A stretch of 33,849 bases of DNA from Caldisericales bacterium (lineage in GTDB: Bacteria; Caldisericota; Caldisericia; Caldisericales; Caldisericaceae): assembly GCA_015489815.1 (NCBI GenBank), contig WFZA01000036.1, forward strand, positions 1 through 33,849. The letters run 5' to 3'. Made by a program: the position numbers and the translations under genes. A model generated the notes under the pieces. That model had not been told where the DNA came from. It was given only the letters and a program-made list of their open reading frames with translations, and ran no database searches. Of this stretch, positions 14,637 to 27,566 are shown piece by piece. Position 1 is the stretch's first letter. Every line of letters begins with the position of its first letter.

Positions 14637-15931
14637 TTTTCTATAAACGGCATCTGTATAATAAATTCAATTCCCTTGCCTCGAGTGCTGCGCACCGTAA
14701 TGTGTCCTTTATGAAGCTCGGCAACTCTCTTTGCTATCGTCAGTCCTAATCCCGTCCCACCGCCTTTTCTGCTGCGCGAATGTTCCAGACGATAAAATGG
14801 TTCAAAAATGTGTTCTACATCAGCTTCATCTATTCCGACGCCATTATCCTTTATACTAATCTCGGCAAAGTCACCCTTTTTTAAACTTATCAAAACTTCA
14901 CTACCTTTAGAATACTTTAAGGCATTCTCTACGATGTTTTTTATCATTTCTTTAACTAAAAATGAGTCCCCAAGAATCCATACATCTTCAAGGTTTAAAT
15001 GTAAGGAGAACCCATACTCTTTGACGAAATGTTTTTCAGCGTCCAAAATAGAAACAATGCAATCCTTAAGATTTATACGAGCTTTTGCAATGTTTTCTCT
15101 ATGTCTAATCTCAGTCAGAATAAGGAGCTCCCTCGCAAGCCCGTTCATGCGGGATACATTACTTTCCATTCTTTTGATAAATTCCATCTTTTCCGATTCT
15201 GTCAGCTGCTCTTCTTTCAAAATATCTAACACACCACTGATGACAGAAAGTGGGGTTTTAAGTTCATGCGAGACTGCGGATATAAATTCTCTCTCCATAA
15301 TTTCTTTCTCTACCTGTTCGGTAATGTCATTCAGTACGAAAATTACGACTTCTCTCTCGCTATTCAATTTTCGGTGGAAACTATTTGCTTTATATATGCG
15401 TCCCCCAACACGCACTTCACGGTTATCTACATTCCTATCGAGAGACTCAGCTATTAAATCCATTAGTTCAAGGCTATAAAAATATTCGTAATAAAAGCAA
15501 TTTTCACATTTAACATTCTCCTTCTTCAAAGCACTGCACGAACCATTTGCAATAAGCACACGCCCTTTTTTATTCATTATAAAAACAGGAATGTGAAGAA
15601 GGTTTAAGGTATCTCGCAGGCTGGACATAATCTCACTTTCAGTTTCAAACAAAAAATTACTTTCCTCAAATAAATTGTTCAACTGGTTTTTTACTTTAAC
15701 AAAAGGGTCATATGGGACAAGCACGAACTTTTCATAATTCTCGCGATTTCTCAGCTGCAATAGTGCATCAGATATACGAGAGAGCTCTTTTTTAATCCAT
15801 TTTTCCTCTACTAAATAAAAAAAGATAATTGCAATAAGAAATGTTAAAAATAAAAGATTGTTGCGAAGAAAGTGCGCCACTATAGTAGCTACAACTAATA
15901 CAAAAAACAGAAAGGATGATCGTTTATTCAT
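14633..15931 (-). CDS. phoR: PhoR-type sensor histidine kinase
   Basis: About 432 residues from the ATG at 15931, which overlaps the end of phoB (ATGAATAA); a TTG at 15949 is in frame but has its ribosome site directly adjoining and is less likely. Two hydrophobic segments lie in the first 45 residues with almost no extracytoplasmic loop. A PAS domain (about 100-205) includes Cys132 and a CxxC at 142-145. The H-box AVSHELKTPLS has the phospho-accepting His222, followed by the N-box ENALKYS, DNGVGI and GTGLGL ATP-binding motifs. It phosphorylates the PhoB-like regulator in response to Pst/PhoU status. No periplasmic sensor domain is present, as expected for signalling through the transporter. 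Confidence 0.92.
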   Translation of the reverse strand: MNKRSSFLFFVLVVATIVAHFLRNNLLFLTFLIAIIFFYLVEEKWIKKELSRISDALLQLRNRENYEKFVLVPYDPFVKVKNQLNNLFEESNFLFETESEIMSSLRDTLNLLHIPVFIMNKKGRVLIANGSCSALKKENVKCENCFYYEYFYSLELMDLIAESLDRNVDNREVRVGGRIYKANSFHRKLNSEREVVIFVLNDITEQVEKEIMEREFISAVSHELKTPLSVISGVLDILKEEQLTESEKMEFIKRMESNVSRMNGLARELLILTEIRHRENIAKARINLKDCIVSILDAEKHFVKEYGFSLHLNLEDVWILGDSFLVKEMIKNIVENALKYSKGSEVLISLKKGDFAEISIKDNGVGIDEADVEHIFEPFYRLEHSRSRKGGGTGLGLTIAKRVAELHKGHITVRSTRGKGIEFIIQMPFIEN

Positions 15932-16595
15932 CAGAAACTTTATAACCAACTCCTCTGACCGTTTTTATCTTATTTCCGCACTCCCCTAATTTTTCTCTTA
16001 TGTGCCTAATGTGGACATCTACAACGCGGTCAAATGGCTCGTCTGCCCTTTCCTTCCACACAAAATTTAGAATTTCATTTCTATTAAAAACACGCTCCTT
16101 TTTTGACATTAAGAGCCGAAGAATTTCAAATTCTGTAGAGGTCAGGAATATCTCCTTCTCACCGCAAAATACTTTAAACTTTTCAGGATCAAGGATAAGG
16201 CCGCCACTCCGTAAAGACACCGTGGGAAACTTTTTTCTCAGCAATGCTCTTACTCTTGCAGCGAGAACTCTTCCCTTAAAAGGTTTCACCACATAATCGT
16301 CGGCACCCATTTCAAATACGGATACGATGTCTGACTCATCTCCTTTTGCAGTAAGTACTATGACGGGTACAGAGGCCGTTTCATTACTATTTCTAAGCAC
16401 TCTTAACAAATCTTCACCGCTAATTCCAGGAAGCATAAGGTCAAGCACTATGCAGTCAAACACCTCTTTGCTTATAGATTTTAATAGTAACTCCCCACTT
16501 AAAAAGCCTTCTACTTTAAACCCTTCACGCTCAAGGTAAAACGATACGATTTTTATAATGTCTTCCTCGTCGTCCACAATGGCAATTTTTTTCAT
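15924..16595 (-). CDS. phoB: PhoB/PhoP-type response regulator
   Basis: A 223-residue OmpR-class regulator. The receiver domain has the acidic pocket IVDDEED, phospho-accepting Asp52 in VLDLMLPG, Thr82 in VLTAKG and Lys104 in VVKPF. The C-terminal winged helix (about 130-222) ends with the standard VDVHIRHIREKLGE and TVRGVGYKV. It should bind the 11-bp-period repeats in front of pstS. An AGGGG site precedes the ATG. It is the first gene of the phoB-phoR-pstSCAB-phoU run. Confidence 0.94.
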   Translation of the reverse strand: MKKIAIVDDEEDIIKIVSFYLEREGFKVEGFLSGELLLKSISKEVFDCIVLDLMLPGISGEDLLRVLRNSNETASVPVIVLTAKGDESDIVSVFEMGADDYVVKPFKGRVLAARVRALLRKKFPTVSLRSGGLILDPEKFKVFCGEKEIFLTSTEFEILRLLMSKKERVFNRNEILNFVWKERADEPFDRVVDVHIRHIREKLGECGNKIKTVRGVGYKVSDE

Positions 16596-16609
16596 TTTAA
16601 CCCCTTTTT

Positions 16610-16615
16610 ATTATA
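16610..16615 (-). promoter_or_regulatory. Probable -10 box of the phoB operon
   Basis: A perfect TATAAT lies on the minus strand at 16615-16610, about 15 bases before the phoB ATG. The best -35 (TTGTAT, 18-nt spacer) is poor, which would suit an activated promoter. The gap between phoB and the divergent gene is only 87 bp. Confidence 0.4.
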
Positions 16616-16645
16616 CGGAAAATGCAACAAAAAATACAACAGTTA

Positions 16646-16673
16646 TTGACAGAAAGGATATTCTTACTACAAT
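16646..16673 (+). promoter_or_regulatory. Promoter of the beta-propeller-ligA-gatCAB operon
   Basis: TTGACA (16646-16651), 16-nt spacer, TACAAT (16668-16673). The predicted +1 near 16680 is two or three bases before the ATG at 16683, so the transcript appears to be leaderless. Confidence 0.65.
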
Positions 16674-16682
16674 TGAATTGAA

Positions 16683-20112
<3,430 letters not shown>

Positions 20113-20113
20113 A

Positions 20114-21550
20114 ATGGACATACTAAATAAAACCGTCGAAGAAGTTGCATCAATTGCAAGGAGCGGAGAGGTTTCTGTCAAGGAAATTGCAGAGCAAACG
20201 ATTAATGCAATAAAGCAAAAAGATTCAAAAATAAAAGCCTTCGTTCACATAGACTTCGATGCCGTTATAAAACGCTCCGAGGAACTCGATGCAAAAAAGG
20301 ACAAGTCGGGCGTTTTATTCGGGGTGCCCGTTGCGATAAAAGACAATATGAATATGAAGGACACGGAAACGACCGCTGGCTCAAAAATTCTTTCAGGCTA
20401 TATTTCTCCATATGATGCAACAGTAGTAGAAAAACTCAAAAATGCAGGCGCGTTAATCGTCGGAAAAACAAATATGGACGAATTTGCAATGGGTTCTTCT
20501 ACCGAAAACTCTGCATTTTTTAACACGCACAATCCCGTAAAGCCAGAATATGTACCCGGAGGCTCCTCGGGAGGTTCAGCCGCTGCAGTAAAAGCAAACG
20601 AAGCTATTGCATCACTCGGTTCAGATACGGGTGGCTCCATACGAGAGCCTGCTGCATTCTGCGGAGTAACCGGGCTAAAGCCCACATACGGCAGGGTGTC
20701 CCGTTATGGACTTATCGCATTTGCTTCGTCACTTGACCAGATAGGGCCGTTCGGAAAAACGGTAAAAGATACAGCAATTATGCTTAATGCAATTGCAGGT
20801 TTCGACCCACGCGACGAAACAAGTGTCCAGACAGAAAAAGAAGATTTTACTGAACTCCTTGGAAAAGACATAAAAGGAAAGAAAATAGGAGTAATAAAGG
20901 AAGTCAGGGATTTCGAGCTACAGGAAGAAGTAAAGAACAGCTTTAACGATACCGTAAAGGCACTGCAAAATGCAGGAGCAATTATAGAAGAAGTTTCAAT
21001 CCCACACCTTAAATACGCACTACCCGTTTACTACATCATCGCACCAGCTGAAGCTTCAGCAAACCTTGCCAGATTTGACGGAGTCCGCTACGGACTGAAA
21101 GTAGAAGGAAAAGACCTCAGAGAAACATACGAGAAAACTCGCACGGAAGGTTTCGGAACAGAAGTAAAGCGGAGAATTTTAATAGGCACATTTACGCTTT
21201 CTGCAGGCTACTACGACGCGTACTATCTCAAGGCGTCAAAAGTAAGAAGGCTTATATCAAATGACTTTGAGAAAGCGTTCAGTAAAGTGGATGCACTAAT
21301 TCTTCCTACAACTTCCACCACAGCATTTAAACTTGGCTCCATAACTAACCCGTTGCAAATGTATATGAACGACATCTTTACAATACCCATAAGCCTTGCA
21401 GGACTTCCTGCAATTTCCATTCCATCCGGAAAAGACAAAAAAGGCCTGCCAATAGGTATGCAGCTTGTAGGGAAGTGGCTTGCAGAAAAAGAACTTTTAC
21501 AGATTGCCTATGCAGTAGAGCAGGAATTGGGAGGAAAAAATGGAATATAA
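20114..21550 (+). CDS. gatA: Asp/Glu-tRNA amidotransferase subunit A
   Basis: A 478-residue amidase-signature enzyme. The catalytic triad is Lys76 (VAIKDN), Ser151 (GGSSGGSA) and Ser175 (GSDTGGSIREPA), each three residues short of the S. aureus numbering. It hydrolyses glutamine and passes ammonia to GatB. The following GLKPTYGRVSRYGL and DQIGPFGKTV are conserved GatA motifs. An AGGAGA site precedes the ATG; its last 11 nt overlap gatB. Confidence 0.97.
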   Translation: MDILNKTVEEVASIARSGEVSVKEIAEQTINAIKQKDSKIKAFVHIDFDAVIKRSEELDAKKDKSGVLFGVPVAIKDNMNMKDTETTAGSKILSGYISPYDATVVEKLKNAGALIVGKTNMDEFAMGSSTENSAFFNTHNPVKPEYVPGGSSGGSAAAVKANEAIASLGSDTGGSIREPAAFCGVTGLKPTYGRVSRYGLIAFASSLDQIGPFGKTVKDTAIMLNAIAGFDPRDETSVQTEKEDFTELLGKDIKGKKIGVIKEVRDFELQEEVKNSFNDTVKALQNAGAIIEEVSIPHLKYALPVYYIIAPAEASANLARFDGVRYGLKVEGKDLRETYEKTRTEGFGTEVKRRILIGTFTLSAGYYDAYYLKASKVRRLISNDFEKAFSKVDALILPTTSTTAFKLGSITNPLQMYMNDIFTIPISLAGLPAISIPSGKDKKGLPIGMQLVGKWLAEKELLQIAYAVEQELGGKNGI

Positions 21551-22979
21551 ACCGACAATTGGGCTTGAAATACACGTGCAGCTTGCAACGAAAACTAAAA
21601 TATTCTGCGGGTGCTCTACGGAATTTGGTGCAGAGCCAAACACAAATGTGTGCCCCGTCTGTTTAGGACTTCCAGGCGCACTTCCCGTACTTAACGAAAA
21701 AGTCGTAGAATACGGAACAAAATTAGGGCTTGCACTGAATATGCACATCAACAAAACATCCACATTCTACAGAAAAAATTACTTCTACCCGGACCTTCCA
21801 AAGGGGTACCAGATCACTCAGTATTCTATTCCCATCGCATCTGAAGGCTTTTTAGAAGTAAAAACTTCAAAAAGCAAAAAGAAAATTCGCATTTTAAGAG
21901 GGCACATAGAAGAAGACTCCGGAAAGTCCATACACACAGGAGACATAACAGAATCAGAATACTCCTATATAGACTTTAACCGCTCTGGCGTCCCGTTAAT
22001 GGAAATCGTTACATACCCGGACATTGAAACAGCAGAAGAAGCATATGAATTTCTTGTACTATTAAGAAAAACAGTAAGATACCTGGGCGTTTCGAGCGGA
22101 GATATGGAAAAAGGCGCATTGCGCTGCGATGTAAACATTTCCGTTTCAAAAGGCGAAACACTGGGGACAAAAGTAGAAATAAAAAATTTAAACTCGTTTA
22201 GAAGCGTGCGCAGAGCACTTGAATTCGAAATAAACAGACAGATAGAAACACTGAAAAAAGGCGGAAAAATCGTCCAGGAAACGCGTCACCTTGACGAGCG
22301 AACAGGAGAAACAAAACCGATGCGCACAAAAGAAGAACTCAACGACTACAGATACTTCCCCGAACCGGACCTCCCGCCGCTTATTCTAACGGACGAATAC
22401 ATAGAAAAAATTAAAGAAACTATACCAGAGCTCCCAAATGAAAAGGAGGAGAGATTCGTAAAAGAATACGGGATAAGCGAAGACTATGCGCACGAAATTA
22501 CCGCATCTATAGAAGTTGCAGAATACTTTGAAGAAGCAGCAAAACTTACAGGCAAACCGAAAGAAGTTTCAAACTATCTAATGGTAAACATTATGAAGTT
22601 TATCAACGAAAATGGAAAAAACATCAAAGAAATTACTTTTGGCGCAAAAGAATTCAAAGAACTTCTTGACCTAATAGACAGCAAAACCATTTCTAAAAAT
22701 ATCGCAAAGAGCGTGCTTGAAGAATCGCTGAGCAGCGGAAAGACACCTTCACAAATTGTAGAAGAAAAGGGGTTGAAGCAGATTACGGATACAGGAGAAA
22801 TAGAAAAAGTTATCGATGAAGTAATAAAAGAAAATCCTAAACCAGTGTCTCAATATCTTAACGGGAAAAAACAGGTAATGGGTTTCCTTATCGGCCAGAT
22901 AATGAAAAAAACAAAAGGAAAAGCAAACCCGAAAATTGCATCTAAAATATTAATCGAAAAGCTCAACGCATTAAAGTAA
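21540..22979 (+). CDS. gatB: Asp/Glu-tRNA amidotransferase subunit B
   Basis: A 479-residue GatB. The N-terminal cradle starts TIGLEIHVQL; the four-cysteine zinc site is Cys23, Cys25, Cys38 and Cys41; FYPDLPKGYQITQY, EDSGKSIH and DFNRSGVPLMEIV follow. The C-terminal YqeY-like tail domain (about 330-479) includes the helical tail that contacts the tRNA elbow. It activates the Glu or Asp on tRNA with ATP and adds ammonia. It starts inside gatA with a GGGAGG site. Together with the gltX start and two tRNA-Gln genes in the window it implies indirect Gln-tRNA synthesis. Confidence 0.97.
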   Translation: MEYKPTIGLEIHVQLATKTKIFCGCSTEFGAEPNTNVCPVCLGLPGALPVLNEKVVEYGTKLGLALNMHINKTSTFYRKNYFYPDLPKGYQITQYSIPIASEGFLEVKTSKSKKKIRILRGHIEEDSGKSIHTGDITESEYSYIDFNRSGVPLMEIVTYPDIETAEEAYEFLVLLRKTVRYLGVSSGDMEKGALRCDVNISVSKGETLGTKVEIKNLNSFRSVRRALEFEINRQIETLKKGGKIVQETRHLDERTGETKPMRTKEELNDYRYFPEPDLPPLILTDEYIEKIKETIPELPNEKEERFVKEYGISEDYAHEITASIEVAEYFEEAAKLTGKPKEVSNYLMVNIMKFINENGKNIKEITFGAKEFKELLDLIDSKTISKNIAKSVLEESLSSGKTPSQIVEEKGLKQITDTGEIEKVIDEVIKENPKPVSQYLNGKKQVMGFLIGQIMKKTKGKANPKIASKILIEKLNALK

Positions 22980-23002
22980 ATTGCTAAAATGAATTGTGCA
23001 CA

Positions 23003-24463
23003 ATGAAGAAGTTTCTACTTTCGGTCCTGCTGATAATTATCCTATTAGCAGGACTTTATAATTTAAAGACTCTTTCAGGATATACAGACTCTCCTGCAAA
23101 AATGAGGGGAATCTGCATTCATGGAGAAGATATTGCAAAATATGGGGCAAAAGAGGTTCTCACACAAATCAAAAGTTATGGGTACAACACCGTATTTCTG
23201 CTGATTAAAAACCCACATGGCGAAGTGTACTACAATAGCAGTTTTATGCCAGTAAAAATGCCTGTTTTAAAGAAAACTCTTGAGGAAGCTCACTTACTTG
23301 GCTTAAAACTCTATGTATACTTCCCGCTGTTTATGGATAGGCACTACGGAGAACTACACAAAAGTGAACGAATGGTAAGTTCTGACGGCAAAACGAACCC
23401 ATACTATATTTCTCTGCTCAGCGATAAGTACTTTCAGTACATAAAATTATTCCTCGGAGAACTGCTCAGGTATAATATTGACGGCGTAGTGTTTGACTAC
23501 ATCAGGTTTCCAAATGGAAACTACGACTTTTCGCCATACTTTGAAAGTTACGCAAAGTCTGAAGGCATTTCTTTTACTTATGTAAAGCAAGTTGCATACA
23601 AAACATTCGTTTATCCTGCAGATTGGAAAACGATGTTCCTCTTATACGGAACAGATCCGCAGATAACAAAATGGGTGAACCTCAGAGAGCAAATTATAAG
23701 GAATGAAGCTGAAATTCTTAAAGATTACATCAAAAATATCAACCCCAATGTAAGAGTGGGGGCTTTTATGGTTGCGCGCGGATTTGAAGAAAGCAGCAAC
23801 ATAAAGGAAACGCACGCTTATCAGATGGTAAACTTTTCTCAGGATTATGGCACATTTGCAGATCTCGACTTTGAAGTCCCTATGGTATATCTAAAGTCAA
23901 TAAACGAGAGTGCAGAATATGCAGTTTCAGCAGCTAAAAAATTAAAGAAGAATGGCGCAAAAAAAGTTTACATAGGGATAAACCCATACAATATTCCTGC
24001 TAAGGAAACAAATAAAGAAATCTTTTACGCTTATGCATTTGGGAATGGCGCTATATTGTTCAGGTACCCTTTATTTAATATGGGGAAAGCAGAATTTAAA
24101 GAAGTCCCAAAGTTAAATTCAAAAGTAAGTTGCACAATTGAAACTTCAACCGGAGTAACAAAAGAAATCAAAGTAAACATAGGAGAAAATTCTTTTATAC
24201 CAGATTATGCAGGTGCTGTTTTTGTCCAGGAGTATTACGCATTCAAAAAGATACTACTATACATAGGAAAGCACACATTATACAAAAACGACCTATTAAG
24301 CACAAACTTTATCACATCCAAAATGGACACTGCACCTTTCATAAAAGACAACAGGACATTTGTGCCAATTCGTTTCGTTGCAGAAAATTTAGGATTTAGC
24401 GTGCAGTGGGATGCAGCGGAAAGGAAAGTCACAATAGAGGGACTTTCAAGAATAGACGAATAA
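23003..24463 (+). CDS. Secreted glycosidase-like (DUF4015-type TIM barrel) protein with copper-amine-oxidase-like C-terminal domain
   Basis: 486 residues from the ATG at 23003; a TTG three codons earlier is in frame, and neither has a clear ribosome site. An N-terminal hydrophobic helix (3-22) directs export. The middle (about 30-340) resembles putative glycoside hydrolases of the DUF4015/GHL type: RGICIHGEDIAKYGAKEVLTQI, YNTVFLLIKNPHG, and the acidic strand end DGVVFDYIRFPNG, where the Asp is the likely catalytic or structural carboxylate. The C-terminus (about 420-483) is a CuAO N1-type domain with APFIKDNRTFVPIRFVAENL and WDAAERKVTI, common in surface proteins of anaerobes. It may act on a cell-surface or environmental polysaccharide. 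It is 23 nt downstream of gatB, probably the last gene of that operon. Confidence 0.8.
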   Translation: MKKFLLSVLLIIILLAGLYNLKTLSGYTDSPAKMRGICIHGEDIAKYGAKEVLTQIKSYGYNTVFLLIKNPHGEVYYNSSFMPVKMPVLKKTLEEAHLLGLKLYVYFPLFMDRHYGELHKSERMVSSDGKTNPYYISLLSDKYFQYIKLFLGELLRYNIDGVVFDYIRFPNGNYDFSPYFESYAKSEGISFTYVKQVAYKTFVYPADWKTMFLLYGTDPQITKWVNLREQIIRNEAEILKDYIKNINPNVRVGAFMVARGFEESSNIKETHAYQMVNFSQDYGTFADLDFEVPMVYLKSINESAEYAVSAAKKLKKNGAKKVYIGINPYNIPAKETNKEIFYAYAFGNGAILFRYPLFNMGKAEFKEVPKLNSKVSCTIETSTGVTKEIKVNIGENSFIPDYAGAVFVQEYYAFKKILLYIGKHTLYKNDLLSTNFITSKMDTAPFIKDNRTFVPIRFVAENLGFSVQWDAAERKVTIEGLSRIDE

Positions 24464-24468
24464 AAAAT

Positions 24469-26094
24469 CTAACTTGCAATGTATATTTTATTTTTACCGC
24501 TGTTTTTTGCCGTGTAAAGTGCTCTGTCTGCCCTATTAATAAAATCTTCTGGAGTTTCACCGGGCTTGTATTCTGCAATTCCTGCAGATGCAGATAGTTT
24601 TACACTACCCCTACTAAAACGCTTTGAAATGTTTTCAAGAATCTTTTGCGCAGTAAGAGATGCCCCATTAAGAGAAGTTTCAGGAAAAAGAACGATAAAC
24701 TCGTCACCACCAAATCGAAATGCAAGGTCCGTACTTCTTATGGAGTCCTTGATAATTTCTCCAATTTCTTTTAGCAATCTGTCGCCCGCAAGGTGTCCAA
24801 ATGTATCGTTCCACTCCTTAAAGTTATCTAGGTCAAAAATAAGAATAGAAAGTTTTCTTCCGTAGCGTTGGGCTCTGTCTACTTCTTCCTTAATACGCTG
24901 CATAAATTCCCTTTTGTTGAATAGTTTCGTCATTTCGTCAATGGACGAATAAATGCCAAGTCGCTCAAGATATAGAACACGCTCCAGTATAGCGCTGCCC
25001 ATCTCCATTATTGCTTTTGCAAGGTTTACATCGTACACACTAAACTTGTTGGGTTCGTCTCCGTGAATACTTAATACGGCTACTACCTTATTCTCAACTA
25101 TAAAAGGAATGCCTATGTAAGAGCGTGACATATTCTTGGTATGTACCCATGTTTTATACTCTGCTGTATCATTGATGTATAAAACCTTTTTACTCTTAAT
25201 AATGTCAACCACAGGACCGCTATAATCACCTCTGTTCATCATTCGTTCTATCATCTCGACATCTTTTCCGGGAATATTTTTTACTGCAATGTGCGTCCAA
25301 TTGCCTTTACCTTTACTCACATCTATGACAGCTCCAGAATCCGCATTAAATACCCTTACAGCCATGTCCAACATTTTCCAATAGGCACTGTATACGGTAC
25401 CCACCTTCTGGAGTTCGACCATAAAGTCAATCATTAAGTTCAGAAGCAACGAATGAGTAAATACGGGGCGCATCGCCCGCGCATACTTTTTTAAGAAGTT
25501 AAGCTCTTTTTTAGAAAGAGGGATGTTTCTTTCGAGAAAAATGTACATTAGGATACCGTAAATTTGAAAGTGAAAAACCAATGTATACCTTTCACGCAGG
25601 ATTTTAATACTTTTCGTTTCGAGCATAATCATACTTTTAAGTAGATTTGTTTCTTTCTGGCTGAAATTGTAATTGTAGAGAACCTCAAGACTGTCTCTGC
25701 TCTTCCCTATAAGCATTACCGCTTTGTTAAACCTGAGTGACCTTATAATGCCGTTCAACGCTACATTAACCTTTGACTTTAGTTCTTCTCTGGAGGCAAC
25801 CTCTATCAATGTTTTTTCGATAAAGTATTCTTCTTTAAATTGCTCCTCTCTTCGCATTCTTCTGACTCGCATAAATGTAGACACGATACCACCAAGTGCA
25901 ACAAAAGCAGAAAAAGAAATTATGATTACAGCACGATAGAAAAAGTACTTTTGGTACAATTCATTTGATACACACACACCACTGTCATATGTAAAATACA
26001 GAACGACGAACAGAATAGTAACACTAACAACCGTAATCGCAATGTAACAGCAATTAAAAAATTTTTTAAAACCTCTCACAAAGTTACCCAACAC
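24469..26094 (-). CDS. Membrane-bound GAF-GGDEF diguanylate cyclase
   Basis: A 541-residue protein. Two hydrophobic segments (about 15-35 and 53-73) flank a short outside loop with Cys40 and Tyr47. A central region and GAF domain (about 230-375) include YIGIPFIVENKVVAVLSIHGD. The GGDEF domain (about 384-541) has the active-site motif FGGDEF with GGDEF at 462-466 and an intact inhibitory site RxxD (RSTD) at 453-456, five residues before it. The enzyme should make cyclic di-GMP from two GTP and be feedback-inhibited. The start is GTG at 26094 with a GGAG eight bases upstream. It converges on the glycosidase-like gene, the two stops being five bases apart. Confidence 0.9.
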   Translation of the reverse strand: MLGNFVRGFKKFFNCCYIAITVVSVTILFVVLYFTYDSGVCVSNELYQKYFFYRAVIIISFSAFVALGGIVSTFMRVRRMRREEQFKEEYFIEKTLIEVASREELKSKVNVALNGIIRSLRFNKAVMLIGKSRDSLEVLYNYNFSQKETNLLKSMIMLETKSIKILRERYTLVFHFQIYGILMYIFLERNIPLSKKELNFLKKYARAMRPVFTHSLLLNLMIDFMVELQKVGTVYSAYWKMLDMAVRVFNADSGAVIDVSKGKGNWTHIAVKNIPGKDVEMIERMMNRGDYSGPVVDIIKSKKVLYINDTAEYKTWVHTKNMSRSYIGIPFIVENKVVAVLSIHGDEPNKFSVYDVNLAKAIMEMGSAILERVLYLERLGIYSSIDEMTKLFNKREFMQRIKEEVDRAQRYGRKLSILIFDLDNFKEWNDTFGHLAGDRLLKEIGEIIKDSIRSTDLAFRFGGDEFIVLFPETSLNGASLTAQKILENISKRFSRGSVKLSASAGIAEYKPGETPEDFINRADRALYTAKNSGKNKIYIAS

Positions 26095-26503
26095 ACATAA
26101 TACTCCTTTTAAAAAATTTCGCTTATTCTAACACTATTTAAAACAATTACAAAATACTTTACCTGACAGCAAGAGTTTATTATAAGAAATTATTAAAAAT
26201 TAACAAATCGATAAAACTGAGGAATTAACGGATAAACCTTAAAAGCATTTTGAAAGATCTCTTGATAATTCAGAAGTTTAAACTGGCAAGTCCAGTTATT
26301 AGAACGAAAAGGTATTGCATTACTCAATAGATCGAGGTGCGCAAATTCCTATAAAAATTCGTTTACGATGTGAAATTTACAAGGAAAGTCCACTTAGAAC
26401 GAGTGAGTTTACCGGAGAAACTTGCCGTTTTGTATAACTTTTGTATAGCAAGAATAATAACAAAAGTAATATTCTATCACACGATTAAAGACAAAATTAA
26501 AAG
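26095..26503. other. Gene-free 409-bp gap between the GGDEF gene and ychF
   Basis: Apart from a likely promoter for the GGDEF gene near its left end, I see no credible ORF with a ribosome site. There is a short perfect hairpin AACTGG-caagt-CCAGTT at 26281-26297 without a T-run, and a tandem pair TTTTGTATA at 26428 and 26439. Neither has an assignable role. Confidence 0.5.
26125..26152 (-). promoter_or_regulatory. Possible promoter of the GGDEF gene
   Basis: Minus strand TTGTAA (26152-26147), 16-nt spacer, TAGAAT (26130-26125). Both hexamers match the consensus only partly, but the spacing equals that of the strong promoters in the window, and the start would be about 25 nt before the GTG. 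Confidence 0.45.
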
Positions 26504-27544
26504 TCACACATTAAAACGGAAGTGCACGATGTCTCTATTCTGCACGATGTAATTCTCCCCTTCAATCCTTAGAAGTCCTTTTGCCTTTGCTTCCTTAAAA
26601 GAGAAGTTTACTGATTCAAAGTCTTTAAAAGAAACGACTTCTGCCGCAATAAATCCTCTTTCAATGTCGCTGTGGATGCGTCTTGCCGCCTTCCGTGCAT
26701 TAGTGCCATTTTTAATCGTCCACGCCTTCACTTCGTCTTCGCCTACAGTGTAAAATGTTTCGTAGCCAAGCAAACGGTATGCCGCTTCAACAAATTCAGG
26801 GAGAATAGGCTTCTCCAATCCGTAAGATGCTAGGAATTCTGCTTTTTCTTCATCGCTAAGTTCAGAAAGCTCGTACTCAAGATTAACTGGCACAACAATT
26901 ACATCTGAAGTCGAATTAATTATACCTTTGACTTTTGTCTTTAAATCTTCTTTTTTATCTAAATATTCATCCGATATATTTATCACATAAAGAATAGGTT
27001 TTAATGTAAAGAACTCAAACGATTTTATTGCAGTTACCTCGTTTTCGTTAAGGCCAATAGAAATTAAAGGTTTTTCGTTCTCCAGCGCTTCTCTGCACTT
27101 CAATAGGATTCCCTCTTCGTTTTTTGTCTTCTGGTCTTTCTTTTCTTTTTTTATACGCTCAAGGCGTTTCTCGATAACTTCAAGGTCCATTAAGTATAGC
27201 TCGCTATCAAACGATTTTATTGCATCTTCCACATCCATAGTGCCAGAGAATGCATCGACCACTTCCACCAGTGCATCCACTTTTCTGATTGCAGAGAAAA
27301 GTTCGTTTCTCCTTTTTTTATTTTCAAATCCGGAAGGAAGCCCGGGAATATCCACAAAAGTTACTTCAGCAGGCGTCGTTTTTTTAGGATGGAACGCTTC
27401 CGAAAGTTTGTCTAAATTTGGATCTATAACTTTTACGCTTCCTATGTTTGGCTTATCAAAAGAAACACTTCCCTCGTTTCCCGTAAGTGCTTTGAATAAT
27501 GTTGTTTTTCCAGACGACTGTAAACCTGTTATTCCTACCTTCAC
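26504..27544 (-). CDS. ychF: Ribosome-associated ATPase YchF (Obg family)
   Basis: A 346-residue protein of the Obg-like family. The G1 loop is GLQSSGKTT starting at Gly7; G3 is VDIPGL; the G4 position reads YVINISDE in place of NKxD, as expected for YchF, which prefers ATP. A coiled-coil middle (KRLERIKKEKKDQKTK) and a C-terminal TGS domain (about 262-346) with FYTVGEDEVKAWTIKNGTNARKAARRIHSDIERGFI are present. YchF binds ribosomes and the 26S-like or stress machinery in different bacteria; its exact role is unsettled. The start is GTG with AGGAGG six bases upstream. It lies 22 nt downstream of tRNA-Glu and may share its transcript. Confidence 0.93.
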   Translation of the reverse strand: MKVGITGLQSSGKTTLFKALTGNEGSVSFDKPNIGSVKVIDPNLDKLSEAFHPKKTTPAEVTFVDIPGLPSGFENKKRRNELFSAIRKVDALVEVVDAFSGTMDVEDAIKSFDSELYLMDLEVIEKRLERIKKEKKDQKTKNEEGILLKCREALENEKPLISIGLNENEVTAIKSFEFFTLKPILYVINISDEYLDKKEDLKTKVKGIINSTSDVIVVPVNLEYELSELSDEEKAEFLASYGLEKPILPEFVEAAYRLLGYETFYTVGEDEVKAWTIKNGTNARKAARRIHSDIERGFIAAEVVSFKDFESVNFSFKEAKAKGLLRIEGENYIVQNRDIVHFRFNV

Positions 27545-27566
27545 GCTTTCCTCCTAAAATAAATAA

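Noticed and set aside
16616-16660. E. coli-like Pho box (CTGTCA and CTGTTG) upstream of phoB
   Set aside because: Period is 10, not 11, only two units, and unlike the TTAAY box of pstS.
26428-26447. Tandem TTTTGTATA repeats with 11-bp period in the ychF-GGDEF gap
   Set aside because: Only two units, far from any promoter, in AT-rich sequence where this can arise by chance.
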